Assembly: GCA_033030425.1 (NCBI GenBank)
Contig: JAUFSD010000003.1
Span: forward strand, 1,984,001-2,048,000
Direction: 5' to 3'
From: Verpa conica
Taxonomy: Eukaryota > Ascomycota > Pezizomycetes > Pezizales > Morchellaceae
DNA: 64,000 nucleotides
The notes under the pieces are model-generated. The model was not told where the DNA came from. It did no database searches and saw only the letters and a list, made by a program, of their open reading frames with translations. How positions within the stretch are numbered: position 1 is the first letter of the stretch; each line of letters opens with the position of its first letter. Of the stretch, positions 24,856-36,717 are shown piece by piece. The translations under genes were made by a program, and so were the position numbers.

Positions 24856-25759
24856 ATGGCAGCAACGAAGTCGTCTCTTTGCGATGAGTGTCATAGCCGT
24901 CGGGTACGTAAAAGCACTAGCGCTCGCCAACCCTCACCATTAGTTTCCTCGCGTGCGCAAGCTGATGGTGTGTACTCCTAAACAGCGTAAATGCCCGCAC
25001 AAACGCGCAGTACTGGAAGCGGATGGCCCGGAGACTGAACAACGGCGGACAGCGGGTCCTGCGCCGGCTGTGCCTGGTAAAACCAGGAGACCGTCAATAC
25101 GCGGTGGGAGTAATAAGCGGCGCCGGGTTGGTGGGAGAAAAGCGAAGGTGGGGGAGAGGAAGAAACGGAGTGGTGGGGATATACAGGGAGAAGGAGAAGA
25201 GGAGATATATGGGACAATCGCTGTTAGGGCACCTCCGGAAGTTGTCGAGTTGTACAAGTTATGGCAGAGACAGGATCCTCCGGAACCCCCAGGACTTCTA
25301 AGTGTGGATAAAAACGGTCATGCGGTGGTAGGAGACAAAAGCGATGACAAAGTTAGCGATACACCAGCAATTGAAGAGGCAAAAAGTGTGAAGAGGTCAA
25401 TACCCAATGAATATATTGAAACAACAGTACAGGTAATAGGGGATCAGATAATTGATCAAGGAGTGGAGGGGGGGCTTTTAAGTGGGGAGGTGGAGGGTGG
25501 TTTAATGGATGAGATATTAGCGAAGGGGGTGGCTGAAGACAAGCCATTAGAGGAGGATATAATTCAACAATTAATCACCAAGGTAATTGGTGCAGGGAAC
25601 CTCTATGAATCAGTATCGGGAACAGAAAGGGCCGAAGATATAGGGGGCCCTGGATACTCAGAAGGATTAGAGATTGAGGGAGGGGGAGGCGATGGAAGGG
25701 GTGAAGGGGAGGAGGGGGAGGAGAAGGAAGAGGAGGAGGAGGGGGAGGAAGAGGAGGAG

Positions 25760-25803
<44 letters not shown>

Positions 25804-26542
25804 GGAGGAAGAGGAAGAGGAAGAGGAAGGAAAAAGGAAGGAGAATGAGAAAACAGAGGAAGTAGAAGTAGAAGTAGAAGTAGAAGAGGAAGTAGAAGAA
25901 AGGGGAGCAGAGGAAACAAACCAACAATCATATTACCAAGAAGATCTCTTAATTCTTGACGAAGAGACAAACACCTACCAGCCATTACGCCAAAAGCACC
26001 ATTACGATAACGATGAGACAGGGTCAGAACTAGAGCAACCACTTATAACAAAACGCCTCCATAGCCCTTCAGGAACAATACAGCAAGAACAATCTCTAGC
26101 ATCATCTGTTGGACCTATATCACGATCCCCTACAGAATCTACAGAACCTGGACCCACCCAAACAAAGCCCCTATTACACCCCCAAATACTACCGCCAACC
26201 CCCGCCTCTACCTCCCTCGTCAATCCTACCCCTCCACCCCCGCCTTCATCGTCACACCTTTCGAGTCCAATGCCATCAAAAGAAACCACACCAGTAACTG
26301 GCCCAGAACGCTGGAAACAACCGCTTGCCAGACAGAGTAGGTTCTCGGGGCCGAAGGTTTATACTCCACTTACGCTGAACCCGCCCAACAGGGGCTTGGG
26401 TGTTGTGGATTACCCTAAGAAACCACCACCGCGGAACGGAGGGGACCAAAGGTGGGAGAGGTCGAGGAGAAAGGTAAGTCTCAATACTCTGAAGGATATT
26501 CAACTCGGAGAAAAAAAGCTAATTACGGGGATGGTGGGGTAG
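24856..26542 (+). CDS. Poly-glutamate protein with a split, degenerate zinc-cluster-like N-terminus (about 542 aa)
   Basis: Exon 1 is inferred as 24856-24903, encoding MAATKSSLCDECHSRR; a 58-nt intron (donor GTACGT, acceptor GCAAG) joins it in phase 0 to 24962 onward. The joined N-terminus has four Cys (C-x2-C, then C-x6-C) plus basic residues. It recalls a fungal Zn2Cys6 cluster but lacks the last two ligands, so DNA binding is uncertain. Then come a basic region (RRPSIRGGSNKRRRVGGRKAK), an acidic middle with a run of about 30 glutamates coded by mixed GAG/GAA, a Val-Glu alternation, and a Pro/Ser/Thr-rich tail ending in basic residues. A consensus donor (AAG|GTAAGT, 26474) with branch CTAAT and acceptor TTTCAG (26549) near the end would replace the last codons by a short tail ending at 26582. 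Function unknown; an acidic nuclear chaperone or regulator is a guess. Confidence 0.72.
25707..25830 (+). repeat. GAG/GAA trinucleotide repeat coding for poly-glutamate
   Basis: Imperfect triplet repeat inside the preceding gene. Mixed GAG and GAA codons mean the peptide is purer than the DNA, which suggests selection on the acidic tract or an old expansion. It also produces long spurious ORFs on both strands. Confidence 0.95.
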
Positions 26543-28591
26543 GTTTCAGAATAACTGTAATTATTGTTGGAATATATGGTGAAATGAGTTATAATTAGGA
26601 TTCATTGCTTAAATGTAATTTAATACTGATTTTTGTATATTATTTTATTTTAGTATGGGGGGGGGGGGGGGCTAGCATAGGAGTGAATGAATAGCGGGAC
26701 GTCATAGCTTGTTTTAGATAATGACAGCTGGTAATGGAGAATATCGTAAACTAGGCTTGGATTTGTGCATGGGTAGATCAGTATATTCTTTAGTACAAGG
26801 GCTATCAAGGATCGCTGCTAGGATCTTCAGACGACACACATATGCTGGGTATAACTTACGCCTTACCGGTTGTATAAGCTGAATATGCTGTTTCTAGATG
26901 ACCCTGTATGAGAACCATAAGAGTGGGTTATAGACTTAAGAGCCAGGTTATCCCGCTCCTAATACCAAACTATAAGCAGAATCATCTCAAGTGGTATAAG
27001 GCTACTTTGGTAAACCGATACTACTTAATTAAAACTGGAGTATAGATTTCCCTGTTTTTCTAAAGACGGGGCTTTTAGTTTTATAAACATATGGTAGCTG
27101 GTGGGAGTAATTTTCCGTTAGTATTTTAAACACGGCCTGGGTTGTATATATATAATTTAGCCTTATTAGATATATAGCCAACAAAAAAGGCCCTATTTTA
27201 ACGCAGCAGTAAAAGTGATTTGCATGAGAGGGCTTGTGGAATTATCCTACGTTTCTTGAATACCCCCCCCACCTATGATTAGGCTATGAAGGCTTGAATA
27301 TAGCTCGGCCAAGTGGCCTTTGAGCTCACCTCCGGATGTTAGCTACGTGGCTGCTACAGACAGAAAGTATACTCTAAAGAAGGGGGACATAAAATATGTA
27401 CTAGTTGAAGAGTTGTGAAGTAACTTCTAAGTAGAGCAATAGAAAGGTAGAGAGGTGATTCAGACAAGATAGTGAAAGGGCCTTAGAAGTATTTCTATGA
27501 AATTAGAGGACCTAGGGGTTAGTTCTAGAGTTTTTTTGAGAGTGTAAAAAGAATATAATAGGAAAACCTAGTTAATGAATAATGATTAGATTCACAGCGT
27601 ACTACAACTGAGGTTGATTTTAGAGTTGAGTGTGGGCCTGTAATACACATAGATAATGATATCACATCTTAATTATACTATCTAATGGTTTTCAACTTTA
27701 ACCTTAAATCATAGATCATTACTTGATCACTTGCATGCGTGATGCATCTCAAAACAGGCTGCATTTAGCATAGTATCTTGTATCTTACTCATAGAACCGT
27801 TTCAGCCGGGAATACTTTTGGAAAAAACCTTGGAAATACTATTCTGTGGCAAGGTTGTCTTGTGTTTTTCCTCCCGAGATTAATATATCACTTTTAGTAG
27901 TAAATAGGACTTAGCATATATGCACTCAATCATGTCCTCTAGCTTCTACATGTGCTAATCTATGTATTAGAAAGATTAGATACTCCTTAGGCTTATCATA
28001 AAATTTAAACCGACCTGATTGAAACGTATCGTACATGGCACCTATCGAGCGATAATGATATCAATATATAGTCCTCCATCGCGATATCTAGGGCGTATAA
28101 CCTGAGACGCTTCCGTGCTGAGATTTAACCGACATGGGAAGTCGATGTTTAAGCGCAGATTCTATGGTTGTTATGTACTACTCATACTACAGTAGTGCAC
28201 CCTGGAGCCCGGTAGTTGAGGATCGAGACTATACGCTGCCCGGAACGAGGATAACTCCCGGATTTTCTGACGGGGGTTTAAATTCTTGGAATATGCTACA
28301 TCACAAAATTACGTAAGGGATAACAGTGCTCTTGAACTCCCGGATATTCTATTCTATAACCGGCAGGAGGTATAAATTGGTGAATTATCATCCCAGAGTG
28401 GCTTAGTTCTTCTAAAATTTTCGAGAAGGGTCGGATTTCATATTCTTTCAGGGGAAAGAAAAAGAAATTAATATACGAAGCAAAAAGATAGGGAAAATGA
28501 GGGATGATGTGTGATGTACATTTTTGAAACGTCTCCACTTAAATATGCAAGCGCCGTCTCAGTGGTCACTTATGAGTCTTTCTTGTGGCTT
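26543..28591. other. Convergent intergenic region, AT-rich, no gene seen
   Basis: AT-rich throughout, with a run of 14 G at about 26,657-26,670 and scattered TA-rich stretches. No ORF above 60 codons looks coding. Confidence 0.5.
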
Positions 28592-29876
28592 CTACTCTTC
28601 TAGTGGCTTTTGGGCGGTAATAATGTGTCTAAGCGCGTCAGAAGCTAGATAATAATGAGTTAGGAAAACAAAACTTACATTCTTGTGTATAGATGTACTT
28701 TTCTATTAGCAACTTCTTTGCACGCTCCCTTGCATATTTCACTGGCTTCTTCGGTTGAAAGGCCAAGTATCCGAGTCAAAGGTGCCATCATGTAACTATG
28801 GTTCATGAAGTATAGAAGTTAATGAATGGGTCTTCAGCTTGGGGAGCTTGCAAACTTACGCCTCAATACCCGTAAGCATATTCTGTAGATGGTAAATTCC
28901 CAATTCCTTCTTCTTCTTTTCCTTAGGCCATGGATTGTTTGGTACCTTATTACCAACAAGAAAATCTGAGTTAGAAATAGCGATTCGGGATCGAGTGGGT
29001 ATTTTTAATCCTAACCTTTTTGACACTGTACTCGACGTTTGTGAAACCTGCATCAATAATCCACTGTCTATGCTTTTCACCAACATCACCCATTTTTCCG
29101 ATTTTATCTAAGGCTTCAACAAAAAGATCGGAGATTTTTATCATATAGCCATCTTCTGACAAGGTACCGTCATCACAGAAAGGGCGTGGCTGAGGTTCAA
29201 CTACCTCGACCCATCCACCTGGATTTAGGAATTTGAACGCTTGTTTAAAGAGCTTTGGCCAGTCCGAAATTGCACCCCCGAGAGATCTGATATGAATAAA
29301 ATCAAATTTCTTTGAATACGGCCAATCACTCTCGGCATCGTCCACTTCAAACATGCAGTTTGGTGGTACCCAAACTGGTTGGATTGGGCTCAAGTCGTTT
29401 GCGATAACTGTTGCCGAAGGATAACGATCGGCAAAGTCTATAGCCCAGATTCCGGTCCCGGTTCCAATATCTAGTACTCTTTGCGGGTTTTTACTGATTG
29501 GTGCGGCATTTAGCTCTCCATCCATAATCATAAGGTAGATATGGTGAAATAGGTCTAGACGGTCCTGCTCTTGTTCGTCATTTGGCAAGCTGTACCCCAT
29601 AATCGAGTAAGCAAAGATAAGGTAAACGATTTAGTAGAGTTTTCACCCACACATATTGCCCATCACGAAACGAGTGATACCGACGTCCGTTCTCGTATCT
29701 GTAGTTTAAAACCGTAGAAGAGATTGAGGTGGTATCGCTATTGGTCCCAGATGAATATCCATCATCGCTGGAGGAGTCGTCCTAAAGGCTAGGTATTAGT
29801 TAGGAATAGTTAGAATTGAAGAATAGAAACTGACATCAGCTTGAATAGGTTCTTCCACTTGATCAGCAGTATTCAT
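28592..29876 (-). CDS. SAM-dependent methyltransferase, UMTA/LaeA-like, six exons (about 328 aa)
   Basis: Exons inferred on the minus strand: 29876-29835, 29781-29651, 29589-29016, 28945-28860, 28795-28679 and 28628-28592. All junctions are GT-AG and the phases agree (987 nt in total). An acidic Ser-rich N-terminus leads into NYRYENGRRYHSFRDGQYVL, then LPNDEQEQDRLDLFHHIYL, the family signature ahead of the catalytic fold. Motif I is RVLDIGTGTGIWAIDFA; post I is VIANDLSP; motif II is the acidic DDAESDWPY; motif III is LNPGGWVEVVEPQ. The C-terminal exons supply NNPWPKEKKKKELG, LTRILGLSTEEA and HIITAQKPLEE, matching the usual ending, so the gene is complete. Relatives (UMTA-type, LaeA-like) act in secondary metabolism or its regulation; the substrate here is unknown. 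It lies head-to-head with the P450 gene, 2.6 kb away. Confidence 0.93.
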
Positions 29877-32511
29877 CTTGAAAAATCCTGTTAAAATTAT
29901 CTGTTCCTGGGAGGCTATTTTTTTTTTCCGCAAGAGTTGAGCTATCCAACCTTTAGGGGCTTGGGATTATGAACTATATACTCCTTGGTAAAAAAGCAAC
30001 AATAGCCATTGTCAAACCCTGAAGGAATGCGGGCCGACCGGTGATGAAAGGATTATCAATGTTTCTAAGCCTAAGTATGTACCTGTAACTTTTGGTTGAT
30101 TGGAAACGATTCTCGCTTGCATTATGCAGAGGCAGCGCTACTTGGGTGGGTGCGCCTCATTTGCGTGGCATTTTGATGTGAATTTACCCCCCAACCCAGG
30201 TACCCGGAGTAGCAAAGTCTGGGTCTTAGCACGTGTAAGCACACAACCTACATGACACCCTGGCAGCCACCCATCTGCGTAACAGAGTGTGGAAAAAGTG
30301 GTGGTAGTGGGGCTGGCCCATGGTTCCTGCAGCTTGGGTATGGGCCCTTTTAATTTTATCGTGTGTTACAATTGCCTTTTAGAATAAACACCTATTTGAA
30401 GGAGTAGCCTCAGCGGTTTGAGTCTTTTACTTAGCCATTAGAAGTCTATTACTTTGAGAAGGAGGAGAAGGAGGAGAGGATAGAGGAGGGGGGATTTTTT
30501 TAATTAGTTACCGGCGGTTGAAAGTCTCACCAGTGTAGAGAGTATGTAGGGTCATAGAAATGCTTCTTTCTCAGTCTTTCTCCAATCATGATTGGTGGCG
30601 GAGTTGTTGGTAAAGCCGATTGTGTGTCTAGATCATTCTGCTGCATCAAGACACCACATTAGCCTGACAGCACTTCAGCCCAGATCTCAGTACTAGGCTC
30701 CTGGTTAACTAGTGTACTGTTTGGCGGAAATATAGAGGATAATCATTGGTAGTATGTATGCACCAAGGCTTCGTTAAGAGGAGACATATTGGCAACTCGG
30801 TGTTATGAGACTTATAAATCTTGGCTTAACACATAGAATTACATAACTTGCTTTGCTCGGGGAGGTGTGTACTAATACACGGTCCGTTGTCTTCAATTGT
30901 GGTAGGAGAAATCTGTGTAGCGATGACCTCATCAAATTCGCCTTGAGGTAATAGCCTTTACGTACGCAATAGCGATGTGCCTCTACTCGTCTGCAACAAC
31001 ACTCTGATAATTCCATCGTATTCGCGTGCTATCTTTCTAATTCCCAGTAACTGTTAGCCTCACCTTATTCTAATACTCTGAGTATAATCCTTTTGTGTTT
31101 TGAGACGACTCCTGGAGCTGGAGTGTGATATCACTTGATAGAGTTTTTTTGATGAGTGCATCCCCTTTGTAATTTAGGACCCCGAGTATGGATATCCGTA
31201 AAGGCTAATAGATAGATCGTAGTTTCTGGTGTTAAGGATCGATATGCTAGGGTTCTATGGATAATACACACTGCATAGAATCCTCTCAGAGAACGTGAAG
31301 GGTCAATCAAAGTCTCGAATCTTGAGTGTCGCGTTTATCCGTACTTCTTATTAGAGGTTGGACATTCTGCATTGAATTATAGAAACGCAATGGTCTCCTG
31401 AAGTTAGAGGTACGACCCTGGGCGAATTCGGCCAATCAATTTTCGTATCGCTTGCAGTTGACGATTTCTGGAGCACCTCGCAACGGTTATCTCCAAATAC
31501 ATGACAGGGATGACGCCTAGAGGTGAAGGGCGCGTGGTTGAGGCTTAACCTACGCAACTTTCGCACGCCGGTCTCCGCCATCATATCGTAGATCTTCTCT
31601 TGGTCGGCCTAATGTGCCGGAGGGTATAGGAAAAATGAAGTTAGGCTCCACTAAATTCCAAGCGAAACGCGTATATACCCGAGGCAGGCAAAAGGAGCTA
31701 ATAAATATGGGTTAGATCGCAGGTTCACCAGGTCAGGGTGGGTTAGAAGTCGTTACCAGTAAAAATTAGGGCTGGTGGTTGTTTCTAACGAGGCTGAAAG
31801 TTGAATCGAATCCAAAGGCCTAGTTATCCCAATACTGAAAGATAATCCGGGCCTAGAGGTTTCAGTGATCGGGGTGGGTTGCGTTTACCCACTTTGTTGA
31901 TTTTATTTATATACAGACTGACTAGAGCTGATGCATGAAGTATTGAAGAATAGCTATATAGGAAGGCTAAGAATGAGGGGGCATCAAAGAGGCACAAAGT
32001 TGACTAGGATCCTTCCATGAGATCTAGCAGCGAGTAACCTGTTAAACTGGGTATATTCAAGGTAACTCTTAACTTGTTATAGTGATTTCAGGGTACCACT
32101 ACCCGAAAGAGTAGTATTATCCTAACAAAAAAATGTGTCTGTTACTTGTTAGTAGGGAATTCTTGCGGTGGGTACCTTGCCCTGATGCCTATTCAGGTTC
32201 TGTACATCCCGAGTATCTTACTCTATTAATGTTAACCCGTCACGTGGTTAATGTGGAACTCGGCGACCTTAGCTGGCCTCTTCCCTTGGTAAATTTATTA
32301 AATCAACGAATAAGCGAGGATATATTGGCCTGCGTGTGTGTCTAGATTGGATAGAGTGGCCTCTCGGCTACTGTACTATCTTTCCTCTTAAATACCAGGG
32401 CTCACCATTTTTTAACCGGACTGCGGCAAAAAAAAACCCCAAAGAGCGAGAGTTCCCTCATTCCAGCTGCCTTTACCTTTGACTTCACCAACATAATTGT
32501 TTATTGTCATA
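29877..32511. other. Divergent region between methyltransferase and P450
   Basis: 2.6 kb with both promoters at its ends. A purine-rich (GGA/GAA)n stretch lies near 30,459-30,490. No supportable gene; the ORF at 32133-32345 has an ATG but no recognisable content. Confidence 0.5.
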
Positions 32512-34435
32512 ATGGCAATATTCACACCGGTGACCCTGATCCTAGGGCTTATTCGCCAAAATATTATTCTCACCCTACTCTTCGGGGTGGTCTGTTTGGT
32601 AGTGCGGAGGAGATATTTTCACCCCCTTAGCAGATTCCCTGGACCTTGTTTGTTTCTCCATAGCCATGATTTAAGGAATTCCGGACTGAAATGCTAGTAT
32701 AGTTCTCGCCAGTGTTACCTCACTATGGCGGATCTATTACCTCCGTTCGCAGAAGCAGCATGAATCTGATGCTGCCTTTCACAAGAAATACGGGCCTGTA
32801 TTTAGGGACGGCCCAAACACTCTATCATTCTCAGACCCAAATGCGATTGAGCCAATCTATGGACGTAGAACTCATGGGGAATTCGCTAAGTCGAGTTGGT
32901 ACCGAATCTTCAGTGATAAACTCGACGGGGGTGATTACAATGCATTTGCGTCAATTCCTGTCCAACAACACAGGAGGCTGAGGAAAAGAATTGCTGGAGC
33001 AGTCAGTGAACTGACCGATATCTAATGACATGGCGTGTTCAAAGCTAACATTCTTGGCGAAATTAAATTTTAGTACGCAATGACAAATATTATTGAATAT
33101 GAATCCCGGTTTGATGAAGTTATTTTGAACTGGGTCAAAAGAATCAAGGGGTTCAACGGAGAGCCGATAGAGTTTGCAACATGGGCTCATTATCTCACAC
33201 TTGATATAAGTGAGTACTGATTTGCGTTAATGCTGATGTCTAGAGCTTGACTAAATTATATATTAGTTAGCGGTCTCGTGCATGGTGAATCTTTGGGATT
33301 TGTCGATAAAGGTGGTGATGTTAATGGCTATCGAAAATCTTTACATGTAATGATCCACTTTTCCGTGAAGTTTAATAAAATTCTAACTTATGAGAACTAT
33401 AGGAAGGGTTTAAATTTCTTACGACATTCGGATATCTTGGGCTAGCCATGACCCTAATGAAATCTTCTTTCCTTGGCCCTATATTAGCTCCCTCTCGGAA
33501 GGATAAGTCTGGTTTTGGGCATTTGATAGGAGTAAGAAACAAACGAAGGATCATCTTTTTAAGATAATTTAAACCTGGCTACAAGTAACTAACCACTTAC
33601 GATATTAGGTTGCCTCAGATCTAGTCGAAGATCGAGTAAAAAACGGAGATACCGTCGGCAGACCTCACTTGGCCCTCGATTTCGTCAATTCTAGGAACGA
33701 AGATGGATCACCTATTGCAGTAAATCAACTAATCGGCGAGGTCTTAGCAACAATTAACGCTGGCTCAGAATCAACTGCTGTCGTTATATCCTCCGCACTG
33801 GATTATATCCTCCGTGACCGTCGTGTCTATGATAAGCTGATGCTTGAGCTCACCGAAGCGTCACAGAATGGGCAACTCTCACAACCTATAGTGAAATATG
33901 TCGAGACAACAAAGCTCACTTACTTCAACGCTGTTATCAAGGAATCTATGCGTTTATTTCCGATCTTCTCCGGTAATTTGACGCGTGTGGTAGTTAAAGG
34001 CGGCTACGAAATCCTCCCAGGTGTCTTTGTTCCAGAAGATACAGAGGTTGGGATGAACCCTTATATCTGCCATCGGGACAAAGGTATCTTCGGAGAGGAT
34101 GCTGATGAATTCATACCTGAGAGGTGGCTCCCTTTGGAAAGCGAGAAGTCCCGCAGAATGGAAAAATACATTATGGCCTGGGGCTATGGAAGCAGAACCT
34201 GTCTTGGTCGTAACATTGCAATGATTGAGGTTAACAAGACTATTATTGAGGTAAAGTATTACGTCTCTGAACTACACTATCCAATTATTGACGTCGAGCG
34301 CGGTATTTGTAGATTCTTCGACGATTCGAGATTTCACACCTTAGACCTGATCAGCCTCTCCATTTAATTAACTATATCCAGCTGATCATTGAAGATATGG
34401 ATGTGAAATTAGTGCCGCGGAAAAACATAATTTAA
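32512..34435 (+). CDS. Cytochrome P450 monooxygenase, pisatin-demethylase-like, seven exons (about 514 aa)
   Basis: Exons inferred as 32512-32647, 32703-33001, 33074-33209, 33267-33346, 33403-33531, 33609-34250 and 34313-34435. The phases agree and total 1545 nt, a normal P450 length. The N-terminus has a membrane helix (about residues 8-32) followed by RRRYFHPLSRFPGPFLASVT, the basic and proline-rich hinge. Next comes FHKKYGPVFRDGPNTLSFSD, as in CYP57-type fungal P450s. The I helix is INAGSESTA (the usual AGxDT with Ser-Glu-Ser). The ExxR motif is KESMR, the PERF-like motif is PERWL, and the heme loop is WGYGSRTCLG with the Cys ligand and Trp replacing the usual first Phe. It should be an ER-anchored oxidase using a CPR partner; substrate unknown. 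Read without splicing it looks frameshifted, but every stop falls inside a 55-77 nt intron. Confidence 0.95.
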
Positions 34436-34936
34436 GTGGTGGGAAGAATATATTTGCCTTAGTTGTCTCTATTTATTTTATAGTTATGCGTTAAGCAATG
34501 AGTTTCGTTATTTGTGTACCGTGCATTTAATTTAGCCGAAGGGCTTGAGGTTTCTCGTTTTTGGATAAGACCTCTCCTAAGAATACTTTTGATTCAAAAA
34601 GCTTTCGAGCGTGCCACAAGATGACTCGCCCTAGCTATCTATAAGATTGGCTAGTATAGAAAATCTCACTAAAGGAGTGGATTACTATTCAATTGTCCGA
34701 AAGAGCTTATGGCTATGTCTAAGCTCCGCCCTAAGCCCTAAGACTTGGCAACCGTTCTCCGCCTTCACCAGGGTCATAAATACCCCACCTCATCTGTAGC
34801 CTTGTATTTTCCTGGGGTTTCTTGAGCCTCATGAACTTGAACTAATTAGACACTAAAGTATTTCCACGGGTATAACTTTGAAGCTCTACGTCTCACGTTT
34901 CGCTTTTTTTTCCGTCCGCGTCGGCTTATATCCACA
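34436..34936. other. Tandem intergenic spacer between P450 and MOSC genes
   Basis: About 500 bp holding the P450 3' region and the MOSC gene promoter. No ORF of note; a T-run lies at about 34,904-34,911, shortly before the MOSC start. Confidence 0.5.
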
Positions 34937-36115
34937 ATGATGAAGATAGACAAGGTAAGTTCTTCTAGGTATTCATTATGGCCTATAAGTGATGATAACC
35001 AAGGGCAATAGCTCTATATATACCCCATAAAGTCACTGCTTCCGGTTTCAGTATCGAGCGCTACGATTACTCCAAATGGCATACAGAACGATCGGACATT
35101 CATGCTCATCCGCGTAGATCCAGACGGAAAAGCCGCACACCTGAATATCAAAGATAACAATGAGGTCTCTTACTCCGTGCAATCTAACAAGAGTATTGGT
35201 GATATTAAGCTGTACTGATAAGAAAAAGCTATGCTTATTCCAACCAGAACTATCATCGGACAATAAATCCGTAATAGTATCATTTAAACGCTCTAATGAT
35301 CCCGGACCCATCACAATCCCTTTAGAGCCGGAATTTTCCCCAGATACAAAGTCGTACGAGGTCTGCATCTGTGACACCTCCACTACTTGTTATGATATGG
35401 GTACCGAGGCTGCGTCATTCTTCAGTACACATTTGGGATCTCCTGTTCGGCTGGTTCATATCGGCCCGAGTCATCGCGGAACCCTGGATATGGTGACTCC
35501 TCGACAGGAGGCTGATCCGTACCCGCAAGGTATCTCGTTTGCGGATGTTGCACCAATCCTCCTGGCAACAGAGGCATCGTTGAACGATGTTTCTTCACGA
35601 GTAGGCGAATCATTCAATATAATTATATTCCGGCCAAACATTTTTGTGAACACTTCAGGGACCGGTGTAGATGCTTATGATGAAGAATTCTGGACAGAGG
35701 CCGAGGTGGTCCCGACGGTCAAGGATGGAGAGAAAGAGAGGGAGGTGGTGAATTTGGAGATGACGTTCAATACGCCGAGGTGTCTGAGTATTAATGTCGA
35801 TTATGCGACAGGGAAACAAATGCCGGCAGATAAGCAGATTTATAAAAAGATGAATGACAGGAGGATCAATCCAGTGTCTCCATATAGTCCATGTTTTGGG
35901 AGATATGCTTTTTCTAAGCAATTTGGTGAGTTCTCTGCGCTAGATTTTATCTAGACGTGTGGTAAGGGACTAGTAGAATAGACTAATGTATATGGTGTAT
36001 AATAGGTGCAACTATTCATGTTGGAGATGAGATTAAAGTCACGAAGAGGAATACAGAGAGACATGTGCCAGGTAATTATCTTTCTGTATCTCCTATTTCG
36101 AATCAGGCTGATTAG
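34937..36115 (+). CDS. MOSC-domain protein (MOSC_N plus MOSC), four exons (about 327 aa)
   Basis: Exons inferred as 34937-34954 (MMKIDK), 35012-35164, 35223-35925 and 36006-36115. The short first exon joins LYIYPIKSLLPVSVSSATIT and NGIQNDRTFMLIRVD, the beta-barrel MOSC_N start. The MOSC domain follows: FRPNIFVNTSGTGVDAYDEE, then FNTPRCLSINVDYATGK with the conserved Cys expected to bind the molybdenum cofactor or carry sulfur, then NPVSPYSPCFGRYAF and IHVGDEIKVTKRN. Relatives include the mitochondrial amidoxime-reducing component and Moco sulfurase C-termini, which reduce N-hydroxylated compounds or handle Moco. Here there is no PLP domain, so a stand-alone mARC-like reductase fits best (inference). 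The last junction is uncertain: an alternative donor at 36072 with acceptor at 36192 would give a slightly different C-terminus. It follows the P450 on the same strand. Confidence 0.92.
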
Positions 36116-36717
36116 CTTTTGTGAGTAGTGTAACCCGTGCTATAGCTTAGTAGATATTCCGGCGACTTGTTTTCTTCAATTTATGTTATAAGGTGATCTA
36201 GATTCTTGACTTTGAAAATTTTCTCTCTTTAGGGAGAGAAAAGCGTGGATGTTTGTATCACAATTAACCCTAACCCTCAAGTGTTAATACGGAGCTTATG
36301 AGCTCCTCATCCGTCAGGACAAAACCAAGTATCACTGCTCCATTTCTCTAGTTAGGCGCTAAGGAGGGTTGTCTTAAATAGATTGACCGGTGGAGGGTCT
36401 TATAGGTGATTACGTTTCTCCGCGTAGATAGGGAAAGGTTAAGCTTGGTCGATCTGAATGAATAAATCATAAATACATGGGCTTGTTCAATCTACTTTCT
36501 AGGATAGGTTGTATTTATAAGTTGGTAAGCCTTAATTGGCCAATAAAGATGACTTGACAGGGGTAAGAACGGTACCTAGTTCTACGCAAACTGTGATACT
36601 AAATCGGCCTCGCTATATCTGTCGTGTTATAGTGGTGGGAGGTACACAAAATGGGCCTTCAATATTTTCTAGAGTAGGGATAGTTATATTTCTCTTTCAT
36701 ACAGGAGGAATTCCTCA
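36116..36717. other. Convergent intergenic region
   Basis: About 600 bp between two converging genes. Contains a two-copy telomere-like CCCTAA stretch at about 36,264-36,277. The plus-strand ORF 36536-37096 is mostly a shadow of the hydrolase gene. Confidence 0.5.

Noticed and set aside
25575..26042. Long minus-strand ORFs rich in Leu/Pro/Phe
   Set aside because: They are reverse readings of the GAG/GAA repeat in the poly-glutamate gene.
32697..33008. Apparent frameshifts and stops suggesting a P450 pseudogene
   Set aside because: All breaks fall in GT-AG introns of 55-77 nt; the spliced frame is complete at about 514 residues.
36264..36277. Telomere-like CCCTAA repeats (also near 659 and 56,674)
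   Set aside because: Only about two units each, no longer array, so no evidence of a telomere or fusion point.
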